DNA from: FW021-bin31 sp964478125
GTDB lineage: Bacteria; Bacteroidota; Bacteroidia; Chitinophagales; Chitinophagaceae
Direction: 5' to 3'
Assembly (NCBI GenBank): GCA_964478125.1
Contig: CAYZGR010000006.1
Coordinates: 1 to 64,000 of the forward strand
Length of the DNA stretch: 64,000 nucleotides
Numbering within the stretch: the first letter of the stretch is position 1; each line of letters starts with the position of its first letter. Positions 35,247 to 45,535 of this stretch are shown here, piece by piece. The notes under the pieces are model-generated. The model saw only the letters and a program-made list of their open reading frames with translations. It ran no database searches and had not been told where the DNA came from. The translations under genes were made by a program, and so were the position numbers.

Positions 35247-37637
35247 ATGGGTAAACAGAAAAACGCACCCGGCGCTCCGGGTATTGCCGCACGTTGGACT
35301 CCCAGCGCTAAAGAAGGCATCGGCAAAGCCTTAAATGCTTCTTCAAATGTGAGTTTTACGATTAGTCACGGGATATTAAATGAGATCTATTATCCCAGTG
35401 AGGACATGGCTTGTACGCGAGATATGGAATTTATTGTTACAAATGGAAAAGACTTCTTTTCTGAAGAGAAGCGACATACCACCCATGATATTCGTATGGC
35501 GGATAAGGGTATTCCGGCTTATAAGATTATGAACGGATGTACAGAGGGACATTACGGTATTGAAAAGACCATTATTGCGGATCCCATCAGGGATGTGGTT
35601 TTACAAGAAATACGTTTTCAGGCGCTGAAAGGGGAAATAAAAGATTATCAACTACATGCTATACTGGCCCCCCATATAGGCAATAGCGGAGGGGGAAATA
35701 CGGCATGGGTGGGAGCGTATAAAGGCATGTCTATGCTATTTGCTTACAGGAATGGAAAAACGCTGGCTTTTGCCTGTTCTTATCCCTGGAAGAAGCGTTC
35801 GGTGGGGTACGTAGGGAAATCGGATGGCTGGACGGATCTCAGCCGGCATAAGCAAATGACATGGGAATATCAACATGCCGAAAATGGAAATGTAGCCTTA
35901 ACCGGGCAAATAGATCTGGATAAAGTAGAGGACACTTTTTTACTGGCCATTGGATTTGGTACTGATATGGAAGAAGCCGGCCTGCATGTACGATCTTCTT
36001 TGCTCAATGGCTTTGACGAAGCGCATCAACTGTATGTGAAAGAATGGAAGGAATGGCAAAAGATGATAACACATCGCAATTCGTCTAAAAATGCAGCCGG
36101 TAAACTTTTTCGTGAGAGCGCTGCCGTTTTACGAATGCATGAAGCCAAACGGTTTCCCGGAGCCATTGTGGCCAGCATGTCTATCCCCTGGGGCGCCGCT
36201 AAGGGCGATCAGGATATAGGCGGTTATCATATGGTGTGGGCCCGGGACCTGGTTGAAACTTCCGGCGGACTGATGGCTATGGGAACGCATCCCGGGACAC
36301 AGCGCATACTCAATTATCTTGCCGCCACACAGGAAGCGGACGGTTCCTGGCCTCAAAATATGTGGCTGTCCGGTAAACCGCACTGGACGGGTATCCAATT
36401 GGATGAAATAGCGCTTCCCGTTTTATTGATCGATCTTTTTAAAAATAAAAAACTGATTGATTCCAAATACTTTGAAAGTTATTGGAAGGTGGTGAAAAAG
36501 GCGGCGGGATATCTCGTGCGCGAGGGGCCCTATACGCTTCAGGACCGCTGGGAAAAACTACCGGGCTATTCTACTTTTACAATGGCGACAGAAGTTGCAG
36601 CTTTATTGGCTGCGGCCGATTTTGCAAAAGACAACAACAAACCCAATCTGGCCAAGTATTTATTTGAAACGGCGGATTACTGGAATGATCATATTGAAAC
36701 ATGGACTTATGTAACGGGGACGCAATTAGCAAAAGATGTAGGGGTGGAAGGATATTATATCCGCATTAATCCTTTTAAAGATGTGGCGGCACAAGATCTC
36801 AAGGAGCGAAAAATACATCTCGGAAATCATAAAGAGGACGAAGGCTGGGCCCGGGTTAATGAGCTGGTAAGCCCGGACGCCTTGGCCCTTGTACGCTTTG
36901 GCCTGCGTGCAGCGGACGATCCCCGCATTTTAAATACCATCCGTGTAATAGATCATTTGTTAAAGGTGGAGACGCCGCACGGACCTTGCTGGTATCGATA
37001 CAATAACGACGGTTATGGAGAAAAGGCGGACGGTACTGAATATGATGGACTGGGTATCGGACGTGCATGGCCGCTTTTGACAGGCGAACGAGCCCATTAT
37101 GAGATCGCAGCAGGTCATTTGCAAAAGGCCAGGTCGCTGGTAAAGACTATGGAAGCATTTGCCAATTACGGGTTGATCCCTGAACAGATATGGGATCGGG
37201 AAGATATGCCTGAAAAGGAGCTTTATTTTGGAAAACATTCCGGTTCCGCTATGCCGTTGGTTTGGGCACAGGCAGAATATATTAAGTTGTGTGCTTCTTT
37301 AAAGTTAAAAAAGATATTTGATATGCCCGAGCATACACGCGTACGCTATCTGGAAAATAAAGAATCTTCACCCTATGAGAAGTGGAGTTTTGAAAGACCT
37401 TGCGAGGCCTTGAAGAAAGGTAAGAAATTGAGAATTGAAACAAAGGTCCCCGCCACCATTCACTGGACTACGAATGACTGGAAAACAAGTAAAGATGTGG
37501 ATACAGTGGATACGGGCCTGGGGATCCACTACGCTGATTTGCCAAAAAATTCCGGAAGCGGTGTTTTTCAATTTACTTTTTATTGGAAAGAGGCAGATCA
37601 ATGGGAGCATAAAAATTTTAGTGTTGAACAAAAATAA
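35247..37637 (+). CDS. Glucoamylase-type glycoside hydrolase family 15
   Basis: 796 residues without signal peptide, so probably cytosolic. The N-terminal super-sandwich domain (about 1-265) begins with the family pattern APGIAARWTPSAKEGIGKAL and HGILNEIYYP. The catalytic (alpha/alpha)6 barrel (about 290-690) carries WGAAKGDQDIGGYHMVWARDL and the general-base region GLIPEQIWDRED. A C-terminal beta domain (about 700-796) follows. It releases glucose from the non-reducing ends of alpha-glucans. It overlaps or is 12 bp from the SDR gene and is driven by a sigma-54-type promoter. With the cytosolic amylase at 61075 it suggests mobilisation of storage glucan. Confidence 0.95.
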   Translation: MGKQKNAPGAPGIAARWTPSAKEGIGKALNASSNVSFTISHGILNEIYYPSEDMACTRDMEFIVTNGKDFFSEEKRHTTHDIRMADKGIPAYKIMNGCTEGHYGIEKTIIADPIRDVVLQEIRFQALKGEIKDYQLHAILAPHIGNSGGGNTAWVGAYKGMSMLFAYRNGKTLAFACSYPWKKRSVGYVGKSDGWTDLSRHKQMTWEYQHAENGNVALTGQIDLDKVEDTFLLAIGFGTDMEEAGLHVRSSLLNGFDEAHQLYVKEWKEWQKMITHRNSSKNAAGKLFRESAAVLRMHEAKRFPGAIVASMSIPWGAAKGDQDIGGYHMVWARDLVETSGGLMAMGTHPGTQRILNYLAATQEADGSWPQNMWLSGKPHWTGIQLDEIALPVLLIDLFKNKKLIDSKYFESYWKVVKKAAGYLVREGPYTLQDRWEKLPGYSTFTMATEVAALLAAADFAKDNNKPNLAKYLFETADYWNDHIETWTYVTGTQLAKDVGVEGYYIRINPFKDVAAQDLKERKIHLGNHKEDEGWARVNELVSPDALALVRFGLRAADDPRILNTIRVIDHLLKVETPHGPCWYRYNNDGYGEKADGTEYDGLGIGRAWPLLTGERAHYEIAAGHLQKARSLVKTMEAFANYGLIPEQIWDREDMPEKELYFGKHSGSAMPLVWAQAEYIKLCASLKLKKIFDMPEHTRVRYLENKESSPYEKWSFERPCEALKKGKKLRIETKVPATIHWTTNDWKTSKDVDTVDTGLGIHYADLPKNSGSGVFQFTFYWKEADQWEHKNFSVEQK

Positions 37638-37649
37638 AATTAAAGGATC

Positions 37650-38669
37650 ATGAGTACGAAACTTTCAGGGAAAACGATCGTAATAACAGGCGCTTCCGCA
37701 GGGCTGGGCCGTTCCCTCGTTCGTGAATTTGCAAAACAAGGCGTTCAGCTTGGACTCATAGCAAGGGGGAAAGAAGGGTTGGAAGGCGCGCGAAAGGAGG
37801 CGGAAAAACTGGGGAGTAAAGCTTTGGCCATAGAAACCGATGTAAGTGATGCACAGCAAATCGAAAGTGCGCGTAAGCAGATAGAAGAACGCTTTGGCAA
37901 TATTGATATATGGATCAACAATGCAATGGTAAGCGTATTTGGCGAATTTAAGAACATCACCTCCGAAGAATTTAAAAGAGTAACCGAGGTTACTTATCTG
38001 GGGCAGGTTTATGGAACCCGGGAAGCTTTAAAAAGTATGATGCTTCGCGATAAAGGAACGATCATTCTGATTGGTTCGGCATTGGCCCATCGGGGAATTC
38101 CTTTACAAACCGCCTATTGTGGCGCTAAACATGGGATACTCGGTTTTTTTGAATCTTTACGAAGTGAGTTGATCCATGATAAAAGTAACATCCGCTTATG
38201 CATGATACAAATGCCGGCATTGAATACAACGCAATTCAGACTGGTACGGAATAAACTTCCCTTTAAACCGCGGCCCATGGGAACCATTTATGAACCTGAA
38301 ATAGCAGCTAAAGCGGTCGTTTGGGTAGCCAGGCATCCGCAAAGGGAAACTCGCGTAGGCCTGACCACTCTGGAAAGTATTCTGGGTAATAAATTATGTC
38401 CCACCTTTATGGATTATTATCTTGCCGATAAGGGATATGCAGAACAACAAACTTCCGAATCGGCAGATCCAAATGCAGAAGACAACCTTTGGGAGCCGGT
38501 AAGCGGAGACCATGGCGCTCACGGCGCTTTTGAAGCCCAAACTACCCGCAGCAGTCCCTTATTATCAACTGAAAAACACAAGTGGATGGCTTTGGCCGGT
38601 ATGGTATTATTGGCATGGACAGCCGGGCGTACAATAAAGGGTATAAGGGGAAAAAGAAACCACAGATAG
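37650..38669 (+). CDS. SDR-family oxidoreductase with C-terminal membrane segment
   Basis: 339 residues. The Rossmann fold begins VITGASAGLGRSLVREF, then IDIWINNAMVSVFGEF, catalytic Ser in ILIGSALAHRG and an intact YCGAK (YxxxK). After the SDR domain (about 1-250) comes an extension with an acidic linker and a C-terminal hydrophobic helix (KWMALAGMVLLAWTAGRTI) ending in basic residues, probably a membrane anchor. It is co-transcribed with glucoamylase (12-bp gap). Proteins of this type are frequent in stress loci; the substrate is unknown. Confidence 0.9.
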   Translation: MSTKLSGKTIVITGASAGLGRSLVREFAKQGVQLGLIARGKEGLEGARKEAEKLGSKALAIETDVSDAQQIESARKQIEERFGNIDIWINNAMVSVFGEFKNITSEEFKRVTEVTYLGQVYGTREALKSMMLRDKGTIILIGSALAHRGIPLQTAYCGAKHGILGFFESLRSELIHDKSNIRLCMIQMPALNTTQFRLVRNKLPFKPRPMGTIYEPEIAAKAVVWVARHPQRETRVGLTTLESILGNKLCPTFMDYYLADKGYAEQQTSESADPNAEDNLWEPVSGDHGAHGAFEAQTTRSSPLLSTEKHKWMALAGMVLLAWTAGRTIKGIRGKRNHR

Positions 38670-38788
38670 ACGATGGGGTTTAAGGTCATTATTGATTAGG
38701 CGGCACTTGATATTATAGATTTGGTATTATAGAAATAATGGCGTAAGCTCCTTTTATTAAAAGGGGTCATGTAATAATGAAACGATAG

Positions 38789-38888
38789 NNNNNNNNNNNN
38801 NNNNNNNNNNNNNNNNNNNNNNNNNNNNNNNNNNNNNNNNNNNNNNNNNNNNNNNNNNNNNNNNNNNNNNNNNNNNNNNNNNNNNNNN
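38789..38888. other. Assembly gap (100 N)
   Basis: 100 N between the SDR gene and the DUF4142 unit. The flanks do not resemble each other. A CCTTTT/AAAAGG hairpin lies just before it (38753-38767). The true length is unknown, and a gene could be missing here. Confidence 0.95.
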
Positions 38889-38893
38889 ACTCA

Positions 38894-38986
38894 TTAATGG
38901 ATATCTTCGATCCCGGCTTTCTTAATGACTTTTCTTTTTTTAGACAGCTCTTTCCCTTTACCATCAGAGAAAAGAATCTTCAACAT
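38894..38986 (-). CDS. 30-aa basic peptide downstream of DUF4142 gene
   Basis: ATG 4 bp after the DUF4142 stop; the sequence starts MLKILFSDGKGKELSKKRKV and ends before the assembly gap. Tight spacing suggests co-translation. No family is known; chance is possible. Confidence 0.35.
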   Translation of the reverse strand: MLKILFSDGKGKELSKKRKVIKKAGIEDIH

Positions 38987-38990
38987 TTTA

Positions 38991-39686
38991 CTAATCGGAA
39001 TCGTTGTTCCTCCTGCTGTTAAAATCATTTTGATTCATGCCTCCCGCGGTATCCAGATTGTTCTGGTTGGGACTCATCGTTGGGGTCATGGGAGATGTGG
39101 GTGTCGCGTTTCCCTGGTTTCTTGTGTTTCCCTTGATCGCATCCTGTATGGATTGTGCAGAATCAAGATGTTTTTGTAATTCCGGAAGCGTGTTTTCAAT
39201 AAAGGCTCTTACATCTCCATCCTGAATTTTCTTTTCTGCTTTTTGATAGGTTTTAATGGCATCCTTATGCCCTTTGACCATATCATCAATAAAGGCTTCA
39301 TCAAAATCCTGACCCTTTTTCTTTTGTAAATCCGATGCATTTGATTTGTGCTTTTCATCAAGCGAATCGGGTAAGGTCACGTTCTTGTTTTGGGCGAGTG
39401 TTTGAAGTTTGTCGTTTGCAGCCTCGTGATCCTGCACGATCATGGATGCAAAATCCCGCACTCTGGAAATAGTTGCCTGTTGTTTGGCTATAGATCCTAA
39501 TTTTATTTCATTCAGGTTAATAATGGCCGCTTCCACCATAAAATCCGAAGCATCTTTTGGTAGGGGCTTGTTGGCATGATTTATAGAATCTGCCCTCTGC
39601 TTACTGTCCTTGCCGCCACTGTTGTTACACGCCTGAAATAGAAAAAAGGACAGCAGGATCGCGCTAAAAAAACATAACTTTTTCAT
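38991..39686 (-). CDS. DUF4142 ferritin-like lipoprotein
   Basis: 231 residues. A lipoprotein signal (LCFFSAILLSFFLFQACNN, Cys at 20) is followed by a DUF4142 helical bundle (about 45-185). It has ASDFMVEAAIINLNEIKLGSIA, VRDFASMIVQDHEAANDKL and FIDDMVKGHKDAIKTY, with conserved His/Asp/Glu positions. A disordered Asn/Thr/Pro tail follows. It is expected on the periplasmic side of a membrane. DUF4142 proteins are common in stress-related gene sets of Bacteroidota and Proteobacteria; function is unclear. The upstream region, shared with the CheB/CheR hybrid, carries dyad site 7. Confidence 0.88.
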   Translation of the reverse strand: MKKLCFFSAILLSFFLFQACNNSGGKDSKQRADSINHANKPLPKDASDFMVEAAIINLNEIKLGSIAKQQATISRVRDFASMIVQDHEAANDKLQTLAQNKNVTLPDSLDEKHKSNASDLQKKKGQDFDEAFIDDMVKGHKDAIKTYQKAEKKIQDGDVRAFIENTLPELQKHLDSAQSIQDAIKGNTRNQGNATPTSPMTPTMSPNQNNLDTAGGMNQNDFNSRRNNDSD

Positions 39687-39711
39687 AAGACTAACTTTTT
39701 ATAAATAACGG

Positions 39712-39727
39712 TTCAAAGTTCATTCCA
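39712..39727 (-). promoter_or_regulatory. -24/-12-like element of DUF4142 gene
   Basis: The minus strand reads TGGAATGAACTTTGAA: GG and TTG correctly spaced, 41 bp before the ATG and 140 bp from the far end of dyad site 7. Confidence 0.38.
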
Positions 39728-39849
39728 TTTATGGTTTATTTATTTTGTTCATTAAGATTGAATAAGGGTATTGTACTTATAGAGCAGATCTGACCAAAAC
39801 AGTAAAGAGATCCTGAAAACACCTGACAAGGCTCATATTTAAAAGATAG

Positions 39850-39867
39850 TGTAGAAAAAATACCCCA
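39850..39867. promoter_or_regulatory. Dyad site 7 (TGTAGA-AAAAAT-ACCCCA)
   Basis: Dyad with one or two deviations in the right half, between the divergent DUF4142 and CheB/CheR-hybrid genes. Confidence 0.45.
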
Positions 39868-39913
39868 AAGGGACCCTTGCCGAAAAGCATTTTATACAGG
39901 CATTTTTTTTGAC

Positions 39914-39921
39914 TACATTTG
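39914..39921 (+). promoter_or_regulatory. Bacteroidota -7 box for the CheB/CheR hybrid gene
   Basis: TACATTTG matches TAnnTTTG, 41 bp before the GTG start. No correctly spaced TTG was found at -33. This suggests housekeeping transcription for the sensor gene. Confidence 0.45.
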
Positions 39922-39961
39922 TACATAGTACGTATCAATGGGATAAACTTAAAGAGATCAC

Positions 39962-42900
39962 GTGGCAAAGACTGGGAAAACATCGGATAGCAAAGGATCT
40001 TTATCTGATAAGGACTCCGGAGCTACAAAAAATTTTTTGGCAGTGGGCCTTGGCGCTTCCGCCGGCGACATAAGCGCGCTTAAGGAGTTTTTCGCCGCCA
40101 TGCCCGCGGACAGCGGGATGGCTTTTGTGGTGTTCTTACATTCTTCACAAACCCCAAAGCATAATCTTGCGGAACTTCTCCGTCGCAAGACCAAAATGAA
40201 AGTGATGCAGGTAGCGCGTACGGTGACCGTAAAACCGGATAACGTATATGTGATCCCTTCTGAAAGGCATTTTGAAATACAGGATGGGATGATAAAACTC
40301 GGCGCTGCCGGGCATATCCAAGGCGTGCGGACAACGATGGACCGCTTTTTCCGCACGATGGCGGAGGCCTATAGCAGAAAAGCGGTTTGTATTATTTTAT
40401 CGGGTACGGATTCGGACGGAATGATGGGAATGAAGCACATCAAGGACAAGGGTGGTTTTGCGATGCTCCGGGATCCGGGGGAGGCAGAATTTGATGGTAT
40501 GCCGGCAAGTGCTATTGATATCAAAATTGCCGATGTGGTGCTTCCTGTGAAAGACATGCCGGAGAAATTGATGTTTATACGCGAGACCACGGCAAAGTGG
40601 CGGTTGGCGGATAAAGAGGATGGTAGGGTAGCTGCAGAAATAAAAAATATCAATCTGTTACGCGACGTACTTACCCTGCTTCGGGTTCGTACAGGGCATG
40701 ACTTTTCCAGTTATAAACGGCCCACCCTTCTGCGGCGGTTGGCCAGGCATCTTCAGGTCTATGAGACGGATGATCTGGAAGCATATCTCAAAATCCTGCG
40801 GGCCAACCCGGAGGAAGTTTTGTCGCTGCTGAAAAACCTGCTGATCAATGTGACGGGTTTTTTTCGGGATAAAGAAGCCTTTGAGGTATTGGAAAAAAAA
40901 GTGATCCCGGCTTTATTTAAGGATAAAAATGAAGCCGGACAGGTACGCGTTTGGATAGCCGGCTGTTCTACCGGGGAAGAGGCGTATTCAATCGCCATAT
41001 TGCTCAGTGAGTATGCTGCGAATCTCCCCCATCCGCCAAAGATCCAATTGTTTGCCTCAGATGTGGATGAGGAAGCCATTAGCGAAGCCCGGGAAGGCCG
41101 CTTTTCGGAGGCGGCGGTATCTGATATTTCTCCGGCACGGCTACAAAAGTTTTTTATAAAAGAAGAAGATCATACTTACCGCGTTCGGAAAGGCATACGG
41201 GAGAAGATTTTATTTGCCCCGCATAACATTCTGCGCGATCCGCCTTTTTCCCGGCTGGACCTGGTGAGTTGTAGGAATGTGATGATCTATCTGAACCGTA
41301 AAACACAGGAACAGATATTAAGCATCTTTCATTTTGCCCTGCGGGAAAATGGCTTTTTATTTCTGGGTTCCTCCGAAACGGCGGGGGGCGCTTCCAGACA
41401 TTTTTCGCCCGTGGATAAGAAGCAACGCATTTACCATTGCAGGCCCTCCGGTGGAAACTGGAAGGCTCCCCCCTCCTTACCATTATCGGGCGCCTGGGAC
41501 CTTCAACGACATGAATCATCAACGGAAGCCGGCGGCAACCTGCAATCTTTCGGGGAATTGCATCACCGGCTTATTGAATATTATGCGCCGCCTTCTATCC
41601 TGATCAACGAAGAGGGCGATATATTGCATCTAAGCGAAAGTGCCGGCAAGTACTTGCATTTTTCCGGCGGAGAACCTTCTTTCAATATCGCCAGGGTCAT
41701 TCATCCGGATCTGTTATCGGATATCAGGGCGGCATCATATACTGCGCGTAAAGAAAATAAGACGGTAGAGGCGAAGAATATACGCGTCCAGATGAGCGGA
41801 GGGGAAAAGCGCCTCAATATTACGGTGCGGCCGGTGGGGGCCCCCGGCGTGGCCGTGCTCATCCTTTTTGAGGAAAATACGGAAAAGCTCCCTTCAGAAC
41901 AGTCCATGCATGCTATTATTGCCGGCGACAAGGCCATGGAGGCCGTGGTACGCCGGATGGAAGAGGAGCTTAGGCACACCAAGGACCGGCTGCGGAATAC
42001 CATTGAGCAAAATGAGACCTCTACCGAAGAGCTCAAGGCCTCCAATGAAGAACTGCAGGCCATTAATGAAGAATTGCGTTCGACGGCGGAAGAGTTGGAG
42101 ACCAGCAAAGAAGAACTGCAGTCGGTAAATGAGGAATTGACGACGGTAAACAATGAGCTAAAAAACAAGGTAGAGGAGGTGAGTCGTGCCCATTCAGACC
42201 TGGAAAACCTGATGCGTTCTACCAACATTGCCACAATCTTTCTGGATAAAGAGTTGAACATTAAGCGTTATACACCGAGCGCAACAAGTGTTTTCAACTT
42301 GATCCCCGGCGACATTGGCAGGCCCCTCTCGCACATTACCCATCGCCTGTCTCCCGATCATTTTCAGAAAGATGCTGCGGAAGTACTGCAATCCCTGCAA
42401 CCGCTGGAACTTGAGGTGCAATCGGATGACGGACGTGCTTTTGTTAGTCGCTTTTCGCCGTACCGGACAACGGATGACAAAATTGACGGGGTGGTCATCT
42501 CTTTTATTGATATCACGAAGCGCAAAAAGGCTGAACACCGGATCAGGGAAGGGCGGGCTTATGCGGAAGCTATTATTGCCACCGTGCGGGAGCCCCTTAT
42601 CGTGCTCGACAAAGAGCTGCGGGTGGTGTTCGCGAGCCATTCTTTTTATAAGACCTTCGGAGTCACCCGGGAAGCCTTTGAGGGACAGTATATTTATGCA
42701 CTGGGAAATCGCCGGTGGGAGGATCCGAAGTTACGCAAGCTACATGGGATGCTCGGGAGCGTCCTGTCACAGGAAAGCCGGTTCCGGGATTTCGAAGCAG
42801 AGCAATATTTTGATAACCTGGGCCTGCGTACGATGTTGTTTAGCGCTCGCGAAATAGCCCATACCGATGGAAAGGAACGTATGATTCTGCTGACCATAGA

Positions 42901-44393
42901 AGACATCACTGAAAGAAAAAAGACGGAAGATCGGCAGAAATTTATCTTGAAACTTTCCGATGCGCTTCGGCCATTGAAGGATGCAGCGGCAATCCAGGAA
43001 ACTGCAGCGCGGCTGTTGGGCCAACAATTAAAGGCCTCACGCGCTTTCTACTTTACGGTGAAACAGGATAAACAGAATGGCGGGTATGTTCATATTATCG
43101 CGGGCGACTATCACCAACCCGGTATAGCAAGCATAGCCGGTCGCTATCCGCCGCTGGCAGATAAACAAAACGTGTATGCCGGTTTGCCAAAAGGAGAAAA
43201 TCTTGTGGTAGCCGATGTGAATAAGCTTTCAAAACACGCGCAAGGAGCAAAANNNNNNNNNNNNNNNNNNNNNNNNNNNNNNNNNNNNNNNNNNNNNNNN
43301 NNNNNNNNNNNNNNNNNNNNNNNNNNNNNNNNNNNNNNNNNNNNNNNNNNNNTCGGAAGCCAATTACCGGGGTATGGTCAATCAGGCGATAGCCGGCATT
43401 TCGAAAATTGATAAGGCCGGACAGATCATCTTTTCCAATGAACAAATGGCAGAAATGCTGGGCTATAAAGTAGATGAATTCGTACAGTTGAATATAATGG
43501 ATGTGGTTCATGAAAAGGATAAGGAAAGGACCGGCAAATTGTTTGACCGGTTAAAAGCAGGGGGAGCGGCTTATACCGTTGAAAAACGGCTGGTGTGCAA
43601 AAACGGCCGTTATATATGGGTCAATAACCAGGTCTCTCCCATTCTTGATAAAGACGGCCAATTTGTCTCCGCACTCCTTGTTTCCATAGATATTACAGAA
43701 CAAAAGACCATTGAAAAACAAAAAAATGATTTTATAGGAATCGCCAGCCATGAGCTGAAGACCCCGTTGACCGGCATTAATGCTTATACCGAGCTATTGC
43801 TGGAGAAATTTTCCGGGAAAGGGGCATCCGACTCCGCTTCTCTTGTGAAAAAGCTCAATAAACAGGTAGACCGGTTAAACAGGCTGATCCGCGGCTTACT
43901 GGATACTACCCGTATCTCGGAAGGCCGTTTTGATTTACAGTATGAGCGTTTTGATTTAAATAAGCTGATCGAGGAAAGAGTATCGGAAGCACGCGTGACG
44001 GCCCCTCGTCATGAAATAATAGTGGAGCCTGGCGAACTGCGGCCTTTACTCGCGGATCCCGAACGGATCGGGCAGGTATTAACCAATCTCGTTTCGAATG
44101 CGGTAAAGTACTCGCCGGATGCCGAAAAGGTCATTGTAACATCAAAAGATATAAATGGGGAAAAGGTGAAGGTCCGTGTGCGTGATTTTGGAATTGGAGT
44201 GAGACCGGAGATGCGGCACGAAATTTTTAAACGCTTTTTCAGGTCATTGGATTCGGGAAATGCTTCCGGCTTTGGGTTGGGACTTTACATTTCAAACGAA
44301 ATAATTAAAATGCATTTTGGGGAAATGGGAGTGGAAAACCTGGAAACAGGCTCTGTTTTTTATTTTATAATACCTTACAAGCCAGAAGGATGA
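39962..44393 (+). CDS. CheB-CheR-PAS-GAF-histidine kinase hybrid (gap inside)
   Basis: A very large sensor. A CheB methylesterase-like domain (about 25-205) has nucleophile Ser33 in GLGASAGD, HSSQTPKH and the late SGTDSDGM. A CheR methyltransferase domain (about 220-490) has RVWIAGCSTGEEAYS and NLLINVTGFFRD. A long coiled coil follows (TEELKASNEELQAINEELR), then two PAS domains, a GAF-like domain, another PAS (after the gap), HisKA with SHELKTPLTGIN and HATPase with NLVSNAVKYSP, DFGIGV and GFGLGLYI. 100 N (43253-43352) interrupt the GAF region. Complete codons abut both ends, so the real gap should be a multiple of three if the gene is intact. The start is GTG. A single-domain response regulator overlaps the stop by 4 bp. 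Confidence 0.88.
43253..43352. other. Assembly gap (100 N) inside the hybrid kinase gene
   Basis: Upstream coding phase ends with a complete codon at 43252 and downstream phase starts at 43353. 100 is not divisible by three, so the placeholder length is wrong or a frameshift exists. Part of a GAF domain is missing, so the real gap is probably longer. Confidence 0.95.
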
Positions 44394-44758
44394 AGAAAGG
44401 TATGAAAAAAATAATATTTGTGGATGATGATCCTGATATTCAGGAAATCATCAGATTGGTATTTGAAAATGCCGGTTATGAAGTAGACGTTTATGGAAAA
44501 GGAGCTCCCTTATTAGAGTACCGCTATGATCCGCCCGATATTATTATTCTGGATAAACAACTTCCGGATATAGACGGCCTGGATATTTGTCGCAGGCTCA
44601 AACGCAATGAGAAAACGAAAGATATTCCGGTGATCATGCTTTCTGCCAATCCTGATATTAAGACCCTGGGAGCGAATGCGGGAGCGGAAGAAAGCGTGGA
44701 AAAACCCTTTAATATAAAATTTCTTAAAAAGCTCATCGCTAAATATACAGATGGATGA
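44390..44758 (+). CDS. Single-domain response regulator (CheY-like)
   Basis: 122 residues, receiver domain only: VDDDPDIQE acidic pocket, phospho-acceptor Asp in DIIILDKQLPD, MLSAN and the lysine of EKPFN. Its ATG overlaps the TGA of the hybrid kinase, so the two are translationally coupled and it is the kinase's likely partner. With no output domain it probably acts by protein contact or as a phosphate relay. Confidence 0.93.
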   Translation: MKKGMKKIIFVDDDPDIQEIIRLVFENAGYEVDVYGKGAPLLEYRYDPPDIIILDKQLPDIDGLDICRRLKRNEKTKDIPVIMLSANPDIKTLGANAGAEESVEKPFNIKFLKKLIAKYTDG

Positions 44759-44771
44759 AATGTTGCTCATA

Positions 44772-44789
44772 ATGGGAAAAATTTCCCCA
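44772..44789. promoter_or_regulatory. Dyad site 8 (ATGGGA-AAAATT-TCCCCA)
   Basis: Good core (GGGA-N6-TCCC) with a perfect right half. It begins 143 bp before the -24 element of the PfpI gene. A wider-spaced second repeat (TGTGGA-N9-TCCCCT) lies about 40 bp further on. Confidence 0.5.
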
Positions 44790-44914
44790 TAGTGATGAAA
44801 TTGATTTATCCATGTGGAACAACGTATTCCCCTAAAGAGGCCTCAACGTTCCAAGCCGGCTCCATATTTTTAAAGACATGATTTTCCGACATGCTGGAAA
44901 CTCTTTACCTCTAG

Positions 44915-44930
44915 TGGCATAAATATTGGA
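44915..44930 (+). promoter_or_regulatory. -24/-12-like promoter of PfpI gene
   Basis: TGGCATAAATATTGGA: complete -24 half and TTG at -12 with GG in place of GC. It begins 61 bp before the ATG. Confidence 0.5.
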
Positions 44931-44975
44931 TTTATGAAGAGTAGAACTGTAAATTGAACCTTAAATTAAAAAACC

Positions 44976-45530
44976 ATGAAAGCGTTAGAAGGAAAAAAAG
45001 TAGCCATTCTTACAGAAAACGGATTTGAAGAAGTGGAGCTGACCAGTCCAAAGAAAGCATTGGAGGATGCGGGCGCCCGGGTGGATATAATTTCTCCGCA
45101 AAAAGAAAGTGTAAGAGGATGGGATAAAGATCATTGGTCTATTGAACTGAAGGTAGATATGGAAGTGAGTGAGGCGGATCCCAATGATTATGATGCCCTG
45201 ATGATTCCCGGAGGCGTCATTAATCCGGATAAGATGAGAAGAAATCCATATTGTATAGATTTTGCCCGGGCATTCATGGAAAATGACAAACCTGTTGCTT
45301 CTATCTGCCATGGCCCGCAATTATTAATAGAGACGGGAACCCTTAAGGGCAAGAACATGACTTCTTTTTATTCTATAAAAACAGATCTTATAAATGCGGG
45401 AGCCCATTGGCAGGATAAAGAAGTAGTGACCGATCAGGGCTTTGTTACAAGCCGTTCTCCTGATGATCTTGGGGCCTTCAATAAGAAGATGATTGAAGAG
45501 ATACGTGAAGGGATCCATGAAAATCGATAA
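44976..45530 (+). CDS. DJ-1/PfpI family protein (YhbO-like)
   Basis: 184 residues, complete. It has KVAILTENGFEEVELTSPKKAL, then MIPGGVINPDKMR and the nucleophile elbow VASICHGPQLLIETG with Cys111. Glu in GFEEVE is the usual partner of the cysteine. Family members act in stress protection; glyoxalase, deglycase or chaperone roles are debated. It is cytosolic and monocistronic, preceded by a -24/-12-like promoter and dyad site 8. Confidence 0.92.
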   Translation: MKALEGKKVAILTENGFEEVELTSPKKALEDAGARVDIISPQKESVRGWDKDHWSIELKVDMEVSEADPNDYDALMIPGGVINPDKMRRNPYCIDFARAFMENDKPVASICHGPQLLIETGTLKGKNMTSFYSIKTDLINAGAHWQDKEVVTDQGFVTSRSPDDLGAFNKKMIEEIREGIHENR

Positions 45531-45535
45531 AATAA

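Noticed and set aside
38767..38964. ORF running through the second N gap
   Set aside because: Exists only because N codons are read as open; its two ends are unrelated.
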